60,861 nt of DNA from Streptomyces oceani. Its GTDB lineage: Bacteria; Actinomycetota; Actinomycetes; Streptomycetales; Streptomycetaceae. The stretch covers positions 1 through 60,861 of the forward strand of contig NZ_LJGU01000112.1 of NCBI RefSeq assembly GCF_001751245.1, written 5' to 3'. Of the stretch, positions 8,299-17,677 are shown piece by piece. The notes beneath the pieces are model-generated. The model ran no database searches and was not told where the DNA came from. It saw nothing but the letters and a program-made list of their open reading frames with translations. A program made the translations under genes and the position numbers. Position 1 is the first letter of the stretch; each line of letters opens with the position of its first letter.

Positions 8299-8661
8299 TC
8301 AGGCTATGTGCCGAATCCGCGCGTCGTCCTGGCCGGTCGGCGCCGAGCGACGTCGGCGCGCCAGTAGTACGCGGCGCTCGGCCGCGGTCAGGCCGCCCCA
8401 CACGCCGTACGGCTCCGGCTGCACCAGGGCGTGCTCCCGGCACTCGCCCACCACCGGGCAGCCGGCGCACACCCGCTTCGCCGCCTGCTCGCGGGTGAGC
8501 CGGGCGGCCGTCGGTTCCTTGGAGGGCGCGAAGAACAGACCCGCCTCATCCCGGCGGCAAACGGCCTCCGAGTGCCAGGGGCTGGCCTCATCGTCACGCG
8601 CGGGTGCGCGCTGGGCGGGGACGCTGGCGGCCTGCAGTGACTGATGCGGCGATTGCAGCAC
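8299..8661 (-). CDS. wblI: WhiB-like iron-sulfur regulator
   Basis: A 120-residue Wbl protein. The four cluster cysteines are seen: one in EAVCRRDEAGLFF, then CAGCPVVGEC, ligands for a [4Fe-4S] cluster. The G[V/I]WGG turn (PYGVWGGLTAAERR) and a basic RRRR tail follow. Wbl proteins act in actinobacteria as redox-sensitive partners of sigma factor region 4. Start GTG 8661 has AGGAG seven bases upstream. The symbol comes from position: wblI (SCO5046) lies beside the DUF1707 gene and fumarase in S. coelicolor, as here. The family call is firm, the paralogue name inferred. Confidence 0.85.
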   Translation of the reverse strand: MLQSPHQSLQAASVPAQRAPARDDEASPWHSEAVCRRDEAGLFFAPSKEPTAARLTREQAAKRVCAGCPVVGECREHALVQPEPYGVWGGLTAAERRVLLARRRRSAPTGQDDARIRHIA

Positions 8662-8866
8662 AATCTACTCCTGACGACGCTGCTACGGCGGGTCGGTCTG
8701 ACGCGTGGTTAACCTTCGTCGCCCCACAGCGCACAGCAGGCGGCGCACTGCCGTACGAGAGAGACGTTGCCGAAGCAATACCCGGTGTGCGCACGCTTAC
8801 TCATACTGTGGCTCACGTCTGCCACCGCTGTGGCAGCCGCCAGTCAGCCGGCCGCGGAGCCCTCGG

Positions 8867-9577
8867 TCAGCCGCCGAGGAGGTTCCGCAGGCGCTTGCCC
8901 CGCTTCGGCTTCGCGTCCACCCCGCCGAAGACCGCCGCGCCCCGCAGCCGTACGACGGGCGCGTCGGCGTCGTCGGCCTGGTTGGGTCGCACCTCGAAGG
9001 CGCCGAAGACGCCGGTGCCGCTACCCGTCAGCGTGACGTTCTCCGGGACGCGCACGTCAACGCCGCCGAAGAGCGCGGTGACGTTGATCACCACCTCGCG
9101 CCGCTCGAAGACCGCCTCGGTCAGGTCGATCTCCACCCCGCCGAAGAGCGCGAAGGCATTCACCCGGCCACCGACCAGCCAACGCCCCTTGCGGGTCGCG
9201 CCGCTGAAGATCGCCACCACGTTGTCCGTCTCGCCGGAGTCGCCGGCACCCGCCGGGGCGCCCACGGGCCGCTGATTGGCGCTGGGCTTGCTCTCCCCAC
9301 GCGCCTCCGGCAGATCCCGCACCAGGGGCTCCAACTCCCCACGGGTCTTCGCGGCGTACGCGGCGTCGATCCGCTCGGAGTGCTCATCCGCGTCCAGCCG
9401 CCCGGCCGCCAACGCCTCCCGCAGGATGTCCGCGACCCTGTCCCGGTCCGCGTCCGAGACCCGTACGTCGGCCTCGGGCGCCAGGCCCCTCTCCGGGCCC
9501 CCCTCCGAGCCCCGCTCGGGAGCGGCGCTCTTCTCCAGGCTGTGTCTCGAACTCTTCTCCTGCGGCGCGTCATTCAC
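8867..9577 (-). CDS. DUF1707 domain protein with LiaF-like C-terminus
   Basis: A 236-residue protein. After ~35 low-complexity residues comes the DUF1707 domain: VRVSDADRDRVADILREALAAGRLDADEHSERIDAAY, a short SHOCT-like helical pair. From about residue 115 to the end are repeated strands NVVAIFSGATRKG, AFALFGGVEIDL, VTALFGGVDVRVP and GAAVFGGVDAKP. These match the beta-helix-like cell-wall-active antibiotics response domain of LiaF. Such proteins are thought to sense or act at the cell envelope. The start is GTG with a weak ribosome site. It is divergent from the class I fumarase. Confidence 0.85.
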   Translation of the reverse strand: MNDAPQEKSSRHSLEKSAAPERGSEGGPERGLAPEADVRVSDADRDRVADILREALAAGRLDADEHSERIDAAYAAKTRGELEPLVRDLPEARGESKPSANQRPVGAPAGAGDSGETDNVVAIFSGATRKGRWLVGGRVNAFALFGGVEIDLTEAVFERREVVINVTALFGGVDVRVPENVTLTGSGTGVFGAFEVRPNQADDADAPVVRLRGAAVFGGVDAKPKRGKRLRNLLGG

Positions 9578-9704
9578 GCCCCCACATTACCCAGACGCGA
9601 TAGATCGCGACCACACCTCGGCGCCCTCCAGCACCCCGGCACCGCCCGGTGCCCCCGCCGTTCTACGGTGGTAGGCGCTGACCCCCGAGAGGAAGTAGCC
9701 CCAG

Positions 9705-11498
<1,794 letters not shown>

Positions 11499-11520
11499 CC
11501 CGGCGCAGTAGATTCGAGGC

Positions 11521-12963
11521 ATGACGGATCACCTTGCACAGCCGGGACGGACGACCGAGCAGTCAGCGCAGCCCGCCGCTGGCGGCCACCGCGTCGAGCA
11601 CGACTCGATGGGCGAGGTACGCGTGCCGGCGGACGCGAAGTGGCGGGCGCAGACCCAGCGAGCCGTGGAGAACTTCCCGGTCAGCGGACAGCGGCTGGAG
11701 CGCGCGCACATCGAGGCGCTGGCCCGGATCAAGGCCGCCGCCGCGGTGGTGAACGCCGAGCTGGGCGTGCTCGACCCGGAGCTGGCGACGGCCGTACGAG
11801 ACGCCGCCGCGGAGGTCGCCGAGGGGCGCTGGGACGCGCACTTCCCGGTGGACGTCTTCCAGACCGGTTCCGGCACCTCGTCCAACATGAACATGAACGA
11901 GGTCGTCGCGACCCTGGCCACCGAACGGCTGGGCGCGCCCGTACACCCGAACGACCACGTCAACGCCAGCCAGTCCTCCAACGACGTCTTCCCCTCCTCC
12001 ATCCACATCGCCGCCACCGCCGCCGTCACCCGCGACCTGATCCCCGCGCTGGACCACCTCGCGGCTGCGCTCGGCCGCAAGGAGACGGAGTTCGCGCGGG
12101 TGGTGAAGTCGGGGCGGACCCATCTGATGGACGCCACTCCGGTCACCCTCGGCCAGGAGTTCGGCGGCTACGCGGCCCAGGTGGCGTACGGCGCCGAGCG
12201 GCTACGAGCCGCGCTGCCGCGGTTGGCGGAGCTGCCGCTGGGCGGCACGGCGGTCGGTACGGGCATCAACACGCCGCCCGGTTTCGCGGCGGCCGTCATC
12301 GGGGAGACCGCCCGCGCCACGGGGCTGCCGCTGACCGAGGCCCGCAACCACTTCGAGGCGCAGGGCGCCCGGGACGCGCTGGTGGAGACCTCGGGGCAGC
12401 TGCGTACGCTCGCGGTCGGACTGACCAAGATCTGCAACGACCTGCGCTGGATGGCCTCCGGGCCGCGTACGGGACTCGCCGAGATCGCCCTGCCGGACCT
12501 CCAACCCGGCTCCTCGATCATGCCCGGCAAGGTGAACCCGGTGATCCCGGAGGCGGTGCTGATGGTCGCGGCGCAGGTCACCGGGAACGACGCCACGGTC
12601 GCGACGGCCGGTGCGGCGGGCAACTTCGAGCTGAACGTGATGCTGCCCGTGCTGGCCAAGAACCTGCTGGAGTCGATCCGGCTGCTCGGCAACGCCGCTC
12701 GGCTGCTGGCGGACCGCACGGTGGACGGCGTCGTCGCGGACGAGCGGCGAGCGCGGGAGTACGCCGAGTCCTCCCCCTCCGTGGTGACACCGCTGAACCG
12801 GTACCTCGGCTACGAGGCCGCCGCCGCCGTGGCGAAGAAGGCGCTCGCGGAGCGCACGACGATCCGGCAGGCGGTCCTCGACGCGGGGCATGTGGAGCGG
12901 GGCGACCTCACCGAGGAACAGTTGGACGAGGCGCTGGACGTGCTGCGCATGACCCGCCCGTGA
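11521..12963 (+). CDS. fumC: Class II fumarate hydratase
   Basis: A 480-residue oxygen-stable, cluster-free fumarase of the aspartase/fumarase superfamily. The N-terminal ~25 residues are variable, then [27 protein letters not shown] matches FumC. The active-site block [14 protein letters not shown], the [10 protein letters not shown] loop and the superfamily signature [11 protein letters not shown] (about residue 331) are present. It lies 22 bases after the class I enzyme, so one transcript can carry an iron-dependent and an iron-independent enzyme for the same reaction, a useful backup in oxidative stress. A strong hairpin follows. Confidence 0.95.
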   Translation: MTDHLAQPGRTTEQSAQPAAGGHRVEHDSMGEVRVPADAKWRAQTQRAVENFPVSGQRLERAHIEALARIKAAAAVVNAELGVLDPELATAVRDAAAEVAEGRWDAHFPVDVFQTGSGTSSNMNMNEVVATLATERLGAPVHPNDHVNASQSSNDVFPSSIHIAATAAVTRDLIPALDHLAAALGRKETEFARVVKSGRTHLMDATPVTLGQEFGGYAAQVAYGAERLRAALPRLAELPLGGTAVGTGINTPPGFAAAVIGETARATGLPLTEARNHFEAQGARDALVETSGQLRTLAVGLTKICNDLRWMASGPRTGLAEIALPDLQPGSSIMPGKVNPVIPEAVLMVAAQVTGNDATVATAGAAGNFELNVMLPVLAKNLLESIRLLGNAARLLADRTVDGVVADERRAREYAESSPSVVTPLNRYLGYEAAAAVAKKALAERTTIRQAVLDAGHVERGDLTEEQLDEALDVLRMTRP

Positions 12964-13323
12964 GCCGGCTCCCGAGCCGCGCGCCCGAACCGGGCACCGC
13001 TCGGGCCCGCCGGCCGCGTCCCGACCCTGTCCCGACCGCCACACCACCGCTGGGCGCCCGAACGGGTGCCCAGCGTACGGCTCGGTTCAGCGAAACCCAG
13101 CCCCCCGGCGCCGGCGCGTACGATACGAACAGCGGCTGGTCCGCCGGCGGCCCACGAGGACCGGCAGGTCAGCGCCGGAAACCGCGAGGGATCCGTCCCC
13201 GTCCACAACCCCTTGCCGCCACCCCCCGCGCCGATCGTAGGATCAACGTCCGAATGTGCCACCCTGCCGCACAACTCCCGCCCCCACTCGGGTACTTGTC
13301 AGACAGCCGGAGAGGAGCCCCAG
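12964..13323. other. 360-base intergenic region after fumC
   Basis: It contains the fumC terminator hairpin (13048-13075), then ~250 bases without a convincing ORF that must hold the methyltransferase promoter. I could not assign a clear -35/-10 pair. Confidence 0.6.
13048..13075 (+). terminator. Hairpin terminator after fumC
   Basis: An inverted repeat CGCTGGGC-G-CCCG / CGGG-T-GCCCAGCG with one G.T pair and a two-base centre (aa), giving a 13-pair stem about 85 bases after the fumC stop. There is no U-run, as is usual for streptomycete terminators. Confidence 0.75.
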
Positions 13324-14004
13324 ATGGGCAGCGCTGACGTACCGAGAGCGTACGACGCGTTCGACCGGTCCCTGATGGACCGGAGTGGTCAGGCCGAGGC
13401 TTTCGACGTCATCGGGGACCGGTACGACGAGGCGTTCCCACACAAGGAGGGCCAGCTCGCGGCGGGGGCCTGGCTGGCTCGGGAGCTGCCCCCCGGCTCC
13501 CGGGTGCTCGACCTCGGGTGCGGTACGGGCCTGCCCACCGCACGGCAGTTGGTTGACGCGGGACACCGGGTGGTGGGGACGGACCTGTCCGCCGAAATGG
13601 TGCGACTCAGCCGGGAGAACGTGCCGGAGGGTGAGTTCCACCGCATTGACTTCGCCGACATGGAACGGCACGATCTTGGTCCATTCGACGGCGTCGCAGC
13701 CTTCTTCTCGTTGCTGATGGTCTCCCAGGAGGAGGTGCCGTACGCCCTGCGTATGCTGCACGGTCAGCTGCGGGAGGGTGGGCTGATGGCGCTGGCGATA
13801 GTGGAAGCCGACGTAAACGATTTCTCGATACCGTTCCTGGGTAACACGATCCGGGTGTCCGGCTATCTTCGGGAAGATCTGCGCCGGCTCGTGCACGACG
13901 CCGGCTTCGAGATCCGCGGGGAGGAGGCGTACGCCTTCGCCCCGCTGAGCACAGAGGTACCTCCTGAGATTCAGCTCTTTCTGCACTGCCGACGACGCCC
14001 CTAG
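13324..14004 (+). CDS. SAM-dependent class I methyltransferase
   Basis: A 226-residue methyltransferase. Motif I is clear, SRVLDLGCGTGLPTARQLVDAG (about residues 58-80), followed by VVGTDLSAEMVRL (motif II region), FHRIDFADME and FDGVAAFFSLLM (motif IV region). It is close to the Methyltransf_11/25 small-molecule type; the substrate is unknown. ATG 13324 has GGAGAGGAG seven to fourteen bases upstream and opens MGSADVPRAYDAFD; longer in-frame extensions are intergenic. The signalling gene starts 12 bases after its stop. Confidence 0.85.
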   Translation: MGSADVPRAYDAFDRSLMDRSGQAEAFDVIGDRYDEAFPHKEGQLAAGAWLARELPPGSRVLDLGCGTGLPTARQLVDAGHRVVGTDLSAEMVRLSRENVPEGEFHRIDFADMERHDLGPFDGVAAFFSLLMVSQEEVPYALRMLHGQLREGGLMALAIVEADVNDFSIPFLGNTIRVSGYLREDLRRLVHDAGFEIRGEEAYAFAPLSTEVPPEIQLFLHCRRRP

Positions 14005-14016
14005 GACGACTTCAGG

Positions 14017-16146
14017 GTGCGCCCGACGCGCTGCCCCGGACGGATGGAAACCCAACGCGTGACGGAGCACGAATCGCCTGCGGCGAGCCAGGCCGAGCCA
14101 CCGGGCCGGCCGACGGAGCAGGCTGCCGGAGATCCGGCGCCGATGACCGGCGGCCGGCTCGACAGTGGTGCGCCGCGGGCGCAGGGCGCTGCCGGCCGGC
14201 CAGGCACCGACGGGTCCGCGCCGCACCATCGGGCGACGGCGCACGCGGCCGTACCAGACCCGCGGGAGCAGGACGTGTCCCCAGTACGCGAACCGGACCC
14301 GACGCGCACGTCGGAACCACCGCGCGCGCCGGAGTCGCCGGGCGGCACGGCGGAGCCGAAAGCCGCCGCGGACCCGGCCGAGGGTGAGTCGGCGACTCCC
14401 GCGGGTGACCCGGGCAAGCCTCTGAACGCCATAGCCGAGGACGCCGAGCACACGGAGCGGGAGCGGCGCGGCGGCGACCGGCTCCGCTTCGTCGGTGCCG
14501 CCACCCGTCGGATCGCGCGTGGGGTCGACCTGGACGAGACCGTGTTGGGCCTGTGCCGGGCGAGCGTGCCGGCGTACGCGGACGCCATCCTGGTCTACCT
14601 GCGCGACCCGCTACCGGTGGGTGACGAACGGCCGTCGAGTCCGTTCACCCTGCGGCTGCGACGCAGTGACCGGGTGCCGAGTGCGCGACTCCACGGCGGT
14701 GACCTGCCGCTGGCCGGCGGCGTGGCCGAGGGCGCGGCCGAGCACACCGACGTACGCGCCGGCGGCCCGCTGGCGGAGGTGCTGCGCGGGGTGCGTCCGG
14801 TGTTCGCCGACCCGGACACCCCTGACTCCCCGTTGCCGGAGCTGCTGGGTCCGGACTGCGACCTGCCCGAGGACCATCACGCGGTGCTGGCGCCGCTGCG
14901 TGGCCGGCGGCGGGTCACCGGCGCGGCGGTCTTCCTCCGCCGGCCCGAGCGTCCCGCCTTCGAGTCCGAGGACCTGCTCATCGCCGCGCAGTTGGCGACC
15001 CATACGGCCCTGGGTGTGGACAAGGCGGTGCTGTACGGCCGAGAGGCGTACATCGCCGACGAGTTGCAGCGCACCATGCTGCCGGACGCGCTCCCCCAGC
15101 CGACCGGCTGCACGCTGGCCAGCCGCTACCTCCCGGCGGCCGAGACCGCGCGGGTGGGCGGTGACTGGTACGACGCCATCCCGCTCCCGGGCAGCCGGGT
15201 GGCGCTGGTGGTCGGCGATGTCATGGGGCACTCCATGACATCGGCGGCGATCATGGGCCAGTTGCGTACGACCACGCAGACGCTGGCCGGCCTCGACCTG
15301 CCACCCCAGGAGGTGCTGCACCATCTGGACGAGCAGGCGCAGCGGCTGGGCAGCGACCGGATGGCCACCTGCCTGTACGCCGTGTACGACCCGGTCGCGC
15401 ATCGGTTGCTGATCGCGAACGCCGGTCACCCGCCGCCCGTCATGCTGCACCGGGACGGCCGCGCCGAGGTGCTGCGGATACCAGCGGGCGCGCCGATCGG
15501 GGTCGGCGGCGTCGACTTCGAGGCGGTGGAGCTGGACGCGCCGGAGGGCGCGACGCTTCTGCTCTACACCGACGGGCTGGTCGAGTCGCGGGCCCGTGAC
15601 GTGTGGACCGGCATCGACTTCCTGCGCGGGAAGCTGGCGGACACGGCGGAGCTGACCCGGCCGGGCACGGCGCCGCCGCTGGAGCCGCTGTGCGACGAGG
15701 TACTGGACATTCTCGGGCCCGGTGACCGGGACGACGACATCGCGCTGCTCGCCGCCCGTTTCGACGGCATAACCCCCAGCGATGTCGCGTACTGGTATCT
15801 GGACCCCCGGGCGCAGACCGCCGGTCAGGCCCGCAGGTTGGCCCGGCGGGCACTGGAGAGGTGGGGCCTGGAGGAGCTGTCGGACGCGGTCGAACTGCTG
15901 GTGAGCGAGGTCGTGACGAACGCCGTGCGATACGCCGAGCGCCCGATCACCCTGCGGCTGCTGCGGACGGACGTGCTGCGCTGCGAGGTCGGCGACGACG
16001 TGCCCCAACTCCCCCGACTGCGTCAGGCCAGGGCGACGGACGAGGGCGGGCGCGGGCTCTACCTCGTGAACCGCATCGCCCGGCGCTGGGGAGCCACCCG
16101 GCTGTCCACCGGCAAGGTGGTGTGGTTCGAGGTCGCGTTGCCTTAG
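14017..16146 (+). CDS. GAF - PP2C (SpoIIE) phosphatase - HATPase signalling protein
   Basis: A 709-residue three-domain protein. Residues 1-150 are disordered (Pro/Glu/Ala). About 150-330 form a GAF-like sensor ending LLIAAQLATHTALGVDKA. About 345-560 are a SpoIIE-type PP2C Ser/Thr phosphatase, with ADELQRTMLPDALPQP, the metal motif GGDWYDAI, VALVVGDVMGHSMTSAAIMGQ and LLLYTDGLVESR. The last ~130 residues are an anti-sigma-like HATPase with LVSEVVTNAVRYAERPI and DEGGRGLYLVNRIARRWG. This kinase-like plus phosphatase pair is typical of partner-switching control of sigma factors in Streptomyces. GTG 14017 follows AGGACG; ATG 14044 is an alternative. Confidence 0.9.
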   Translation: MRPTRCPGRMETQRVTEHESPAASQAEPPGRPTEQAAGDPAPMTGGRLDSGAPRAQGAAGRPGTDGSAPHHRATAHAAVPDPREQDVSPVREPDPTRTSEPPRAPESPGGTAEPKAAADPAEGESATPAGDPGKPLNAIAEDAEHTERERRGGDRLRFVGAATRRIARGVDLDETVLGLCRASVPAYADAILVYLRDPLPVGDERPSSPFTLRLRRSDRVPSARLHGGDLPLAGGVAEGAAEHTDVRAGGPLAEVLRGVRPVFADPDTPDSPLPELLGPDCDLPEDHHAVLAPLRGRRRVTGAAVFLRRPERPAFESEDLLIAAQLATHTALGVDKAVLYGREAYIADELQRTMLPDALPQPTGCTLASRYLPAAETARVGGDWYDAIPLPGSRVALVVGDVMGHSMTSAAIMGQLRTTTQTLAGLDLPPQEVLHHLDEQAQRLGSDRMATCLYAVYDPVAHRLLIANAGHPPPVMLHRDGRAEVLRIPAGAPIGVGGVDFEAVELDAPEGATLLLYTDGLVESRARDVWTGIDFLRGKLADTAELTRPGTAPPLEPLCDEVLDILGPGDRDDDIALLAARFDGITPSDVAYWYLDPRAQTAGQARRLARRALERWGLEELSDAVELLVSEVVTNAVRYAERPITLRLLRTDVLRCEVGDDVPQLPRLRQARATDEGGRGLYLVNRIARRWGATRLSTGKVVWFEVALP

Positions 16147-16351
16147 GCCGTGTCGTTCGGACCGGCTGCGGGGATCGCTCTGGCGGCGCCCGGCTGGCAC
16201 GCGCGTCTGCCGCGTTGTCGTCGCGGGCAGTGCCGCTGCGCTCGTTTCCCCCAACCTCCGGCCCGCGGAGGCCCCACACCAGTCCCGGTCCCTGGTCCCC
16301 GAAGATCCGAATGAAACGGCCCGGGGGAAGCAGCGGCCGGTCGCGTACGGA

Positions 16352-16392
16352 CGACGGGGCGGCTCCAGGACGTACCGGGAACCGCCCCGTCG
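16352..16392 (-). terminator. Hairpin between convergent phosphatase and ahpCD genes
   Basis: A perfect 11-bp inverted repeat, CGACGGGGCGG and CCGCCCCGTCG, with a 19-base loop. It lies about 46 bases past the ahpD stop and ~200 bases past the phosphatase stop, so it most likely ends the ahpC-ahpD transcript. Confidence 0.6.
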
Positions 16393-16437
16393 ACGTTCAC
16401 TCTTCAGGCCCCAGGGCAGGAGGTTTCAGCCGGGAGG

Positions 16438-16971
16438 TCAGCCGGCCAGGGTGGCCTCGGCCTCCAGGGTGGCGCCCACGGCCTGCACCACCGAAGCGAT
16501 CTTGACGGCCTCCTGGATGGTCTCCCGGTCCACACCGGCCTTGCGCAACACCTGTTCGTGCGAGTCGAGGCACTGGCCACAGCCGTTGATGGCGGAGACC
16601 GCGAGGGACCACAGCTCGAAGTCGGTCTTCTCGACACCGGGGTTGCCGATGACGTTCATCCGCAAGCCGGCCCGCAGCGTGCTGTACTCCGGGTCGGAGA
16701 GCAGGTGACGGGTGCGGTAGAAGACGTTGTTCATCGCCATCACCGCCGCGGCGGACTTGGCCGCGGTGTACGCCTCGGTGGAGAGGTTCTCCCGTGCCTC
16801 CGGCTCCAGCTCGCGCAGCGCGATCGGCGAGCGGGAGGCGATGGCGCAGGCGAGAACGGTACCCCAGAGCTGCTGCTGCGGGAGCTGGGAGTTACCGATC
16901 ACCGAGCCGAGGTTCAGCTTCAGGTCCTTGGCGTAGTCCGGCAGCGCGGACTTCAGCTCGCCGAGCGCCAC
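16438..16971 (-). CDS. ahpD: Alkyl hydroperoxide reductase AhpD
   Basis: A 177-residue AhpD. This carboxymuconolactone-decarboxylase-fold disulfide reductase recycles AhpC in actinobacteria, with electrons from the lipoamide/SucB system in mycobacteria. The redox motif is in [20 protein letters not shown] (CGQC plus the downstream His). The start is probably GTG 16971 (VALGELK), one base after the ahpC stop; an upstream GTG at 16980 would overlap ahpC by eight bases. Tight coupling to ahpC is the standard arrangement. A hairpin follows. Confidence 0.93.
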   Translation of the reverse strand: MALGELKSALPDYAKDLKLNLGSVIGNSQLPQQQLWGTVLACAIASRSPIALRELEPEARENLSTEAYTAAKSAAAVMAMNNVFYRTRHLLSDPEYSTLRAGLRMNVIGNPGVEKTDFELWSLAVSAINGCGQCLDSHEQVLRKAGVDRETIQEAVKIASVVQAVGATLEAEATLAG

Positions 16972-16972
16972 G

Positions 16973-17527
16973 TCACGCACCGGCCAGCAGCTGGACCGGG
17001 TCGAGCGTCTCCTCGCCCTGCGTCCAGTTGCACGGGCACAGTTCGTCGGTCTGCAGCGCGTCGAGCACCCGCAGCACCTCCTTGGGGTTACGCCCCACGG
17101 AGCCGGCGGTCACCATGGTGAACTGGATCTCGTTGTTCTGGTCGACGACGAACACGGCGCGCTGCGCGTAACCGTCGGCGCCCTCGACGCCGCAGGCCCG
17201 CATGAGCTCGTGCTTCGGGTCGGCGAGCATCGGGAAGGGCAGGTCACGAAGGTCGGGGTGATCCTTGCGCCAGGCATGGTGCACGAACTCGCTGTCCCCG
17301 GACACGCCGAGGATCTGCGCGTCGCGGTCGGCGAACTCCTCGTTCAGCTTCCCGAAGGCGGCGATCTCGGTCGGGCAGACGAAGGTGAAGTCCTTCGGCC
17401 AGAAGAAGACCACCTTCCACTGCCCTTCGTGGGTCTTGTGGTGGATCTCCTCGAACTCCTTGCCCTTCTCCAGCGACACGCAGGCGGTCAGCTCGAACTC
17501 AGGGAACTTGTCACCGACAGTGAGCAC
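16973..17527 (-). CDS. ahpC: Peroxiredoxin AhpC
   Basis: A 184-residue typical 2-Cys peroxiredoxin that reduces H2O2, alkyl peroxides and peroxynitrite. The peroxidatic cysteine is C51 in FTFVCPTEI and the resolving cysteine is in [17 protein letters not shown] and [17 protein letters not shown] are conserved. GTG 17527 is chosen because AAGGAGAG lies just upstream and the product then begins [11 protein letters not shown], as in relatives. In characterised Streptomyces ahpC is activated by OxyR, encoded divergently next door. Here no LysR gene lies upstream and a hairpin sits in the leader instead. Confidence 0.95.
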   Translation of the reverse strand: MLTVGDKFPEFELTACVSLEKGKEFEEIHHKTHEGQWKVVFFWPKDFTFVCPTEIAAFGKLNEEFADRDAQILGVSGDSEFVHHAWRKDHPDLRDLPFPMLADPKHELMRACGVEGADGYAQRAVFVVDQNNEIQFTMVTAGSVGRNPKEVLRVLDALQTDELCPCNWTQGEETLDPVQLLAGA

Positions 17528-17546
17528 GTACTCTCCTTGCACAGAA

Positions 17547-17571
17547 GGAAGTCCCCTGGTGGGGGACTTCC
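17547..17571 (-). promoter_or_regulatory. Perfect hairpin in the ahpC leader
   Basis: GGAAGTCCCC and GGGGACTTCC, a perfect 10-bp stem with five-base loop, ends 20 bases before the ahpC GTG and immediately upstream of its ribosome site. It could be an attenuator, an mRNA-stability element or a DNA-binding dyad. Confidence 0.55.
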
Positions 17572-17587
17572 CTGGGTTGGACAGGCC

Positions 17588-17617
17588 CTACGTTGCCACA
17601 GTCCGCATAGAACGTAG
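17588..17617. promoter_or_regulatory. Candidate operator upstream of ahpC
   Basis: A CTACGTT-N16-AACGTAG dyad lies about 60-90 bases upstream of the ahpC start, with ATAG just inside one arm. The position suits an activator such as OxyR, but I cannot match a defined Streptomyces OxyR consensus from sequence alone. Confidence 0.3.
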
Positions 17618-17633
17618 AAATCCGGTCACGCCT

Positions 17634-17658
17634 CCCTCCCGACCCACTGTCGGGAGGG
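17634..17658 (-). terminator. Terminator after the M50 protease gene
   Basis: CCCTCCCGAC and GTCGGGAGGG, a perfect 10-bp stem with five-base loop, starts 20 bases after the M50 stop. A second dyad, ATCCGCTCA/TGAGCGGAT (17672-17697), overlaps the last codons and stop. Together they insulate ahpC from read-through. Confidence 0.75.
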
Positions 17659-17677
17659 TGACACGCGCCTCATCCGC

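Noticed and set aside
6756..8498. A 580-codon plus-strand frame overlapping the MFS gene
   Set aside because: Composition is Arg/Pro/Ala without hydrophobic helices; it is a shifted frame of the transporter.
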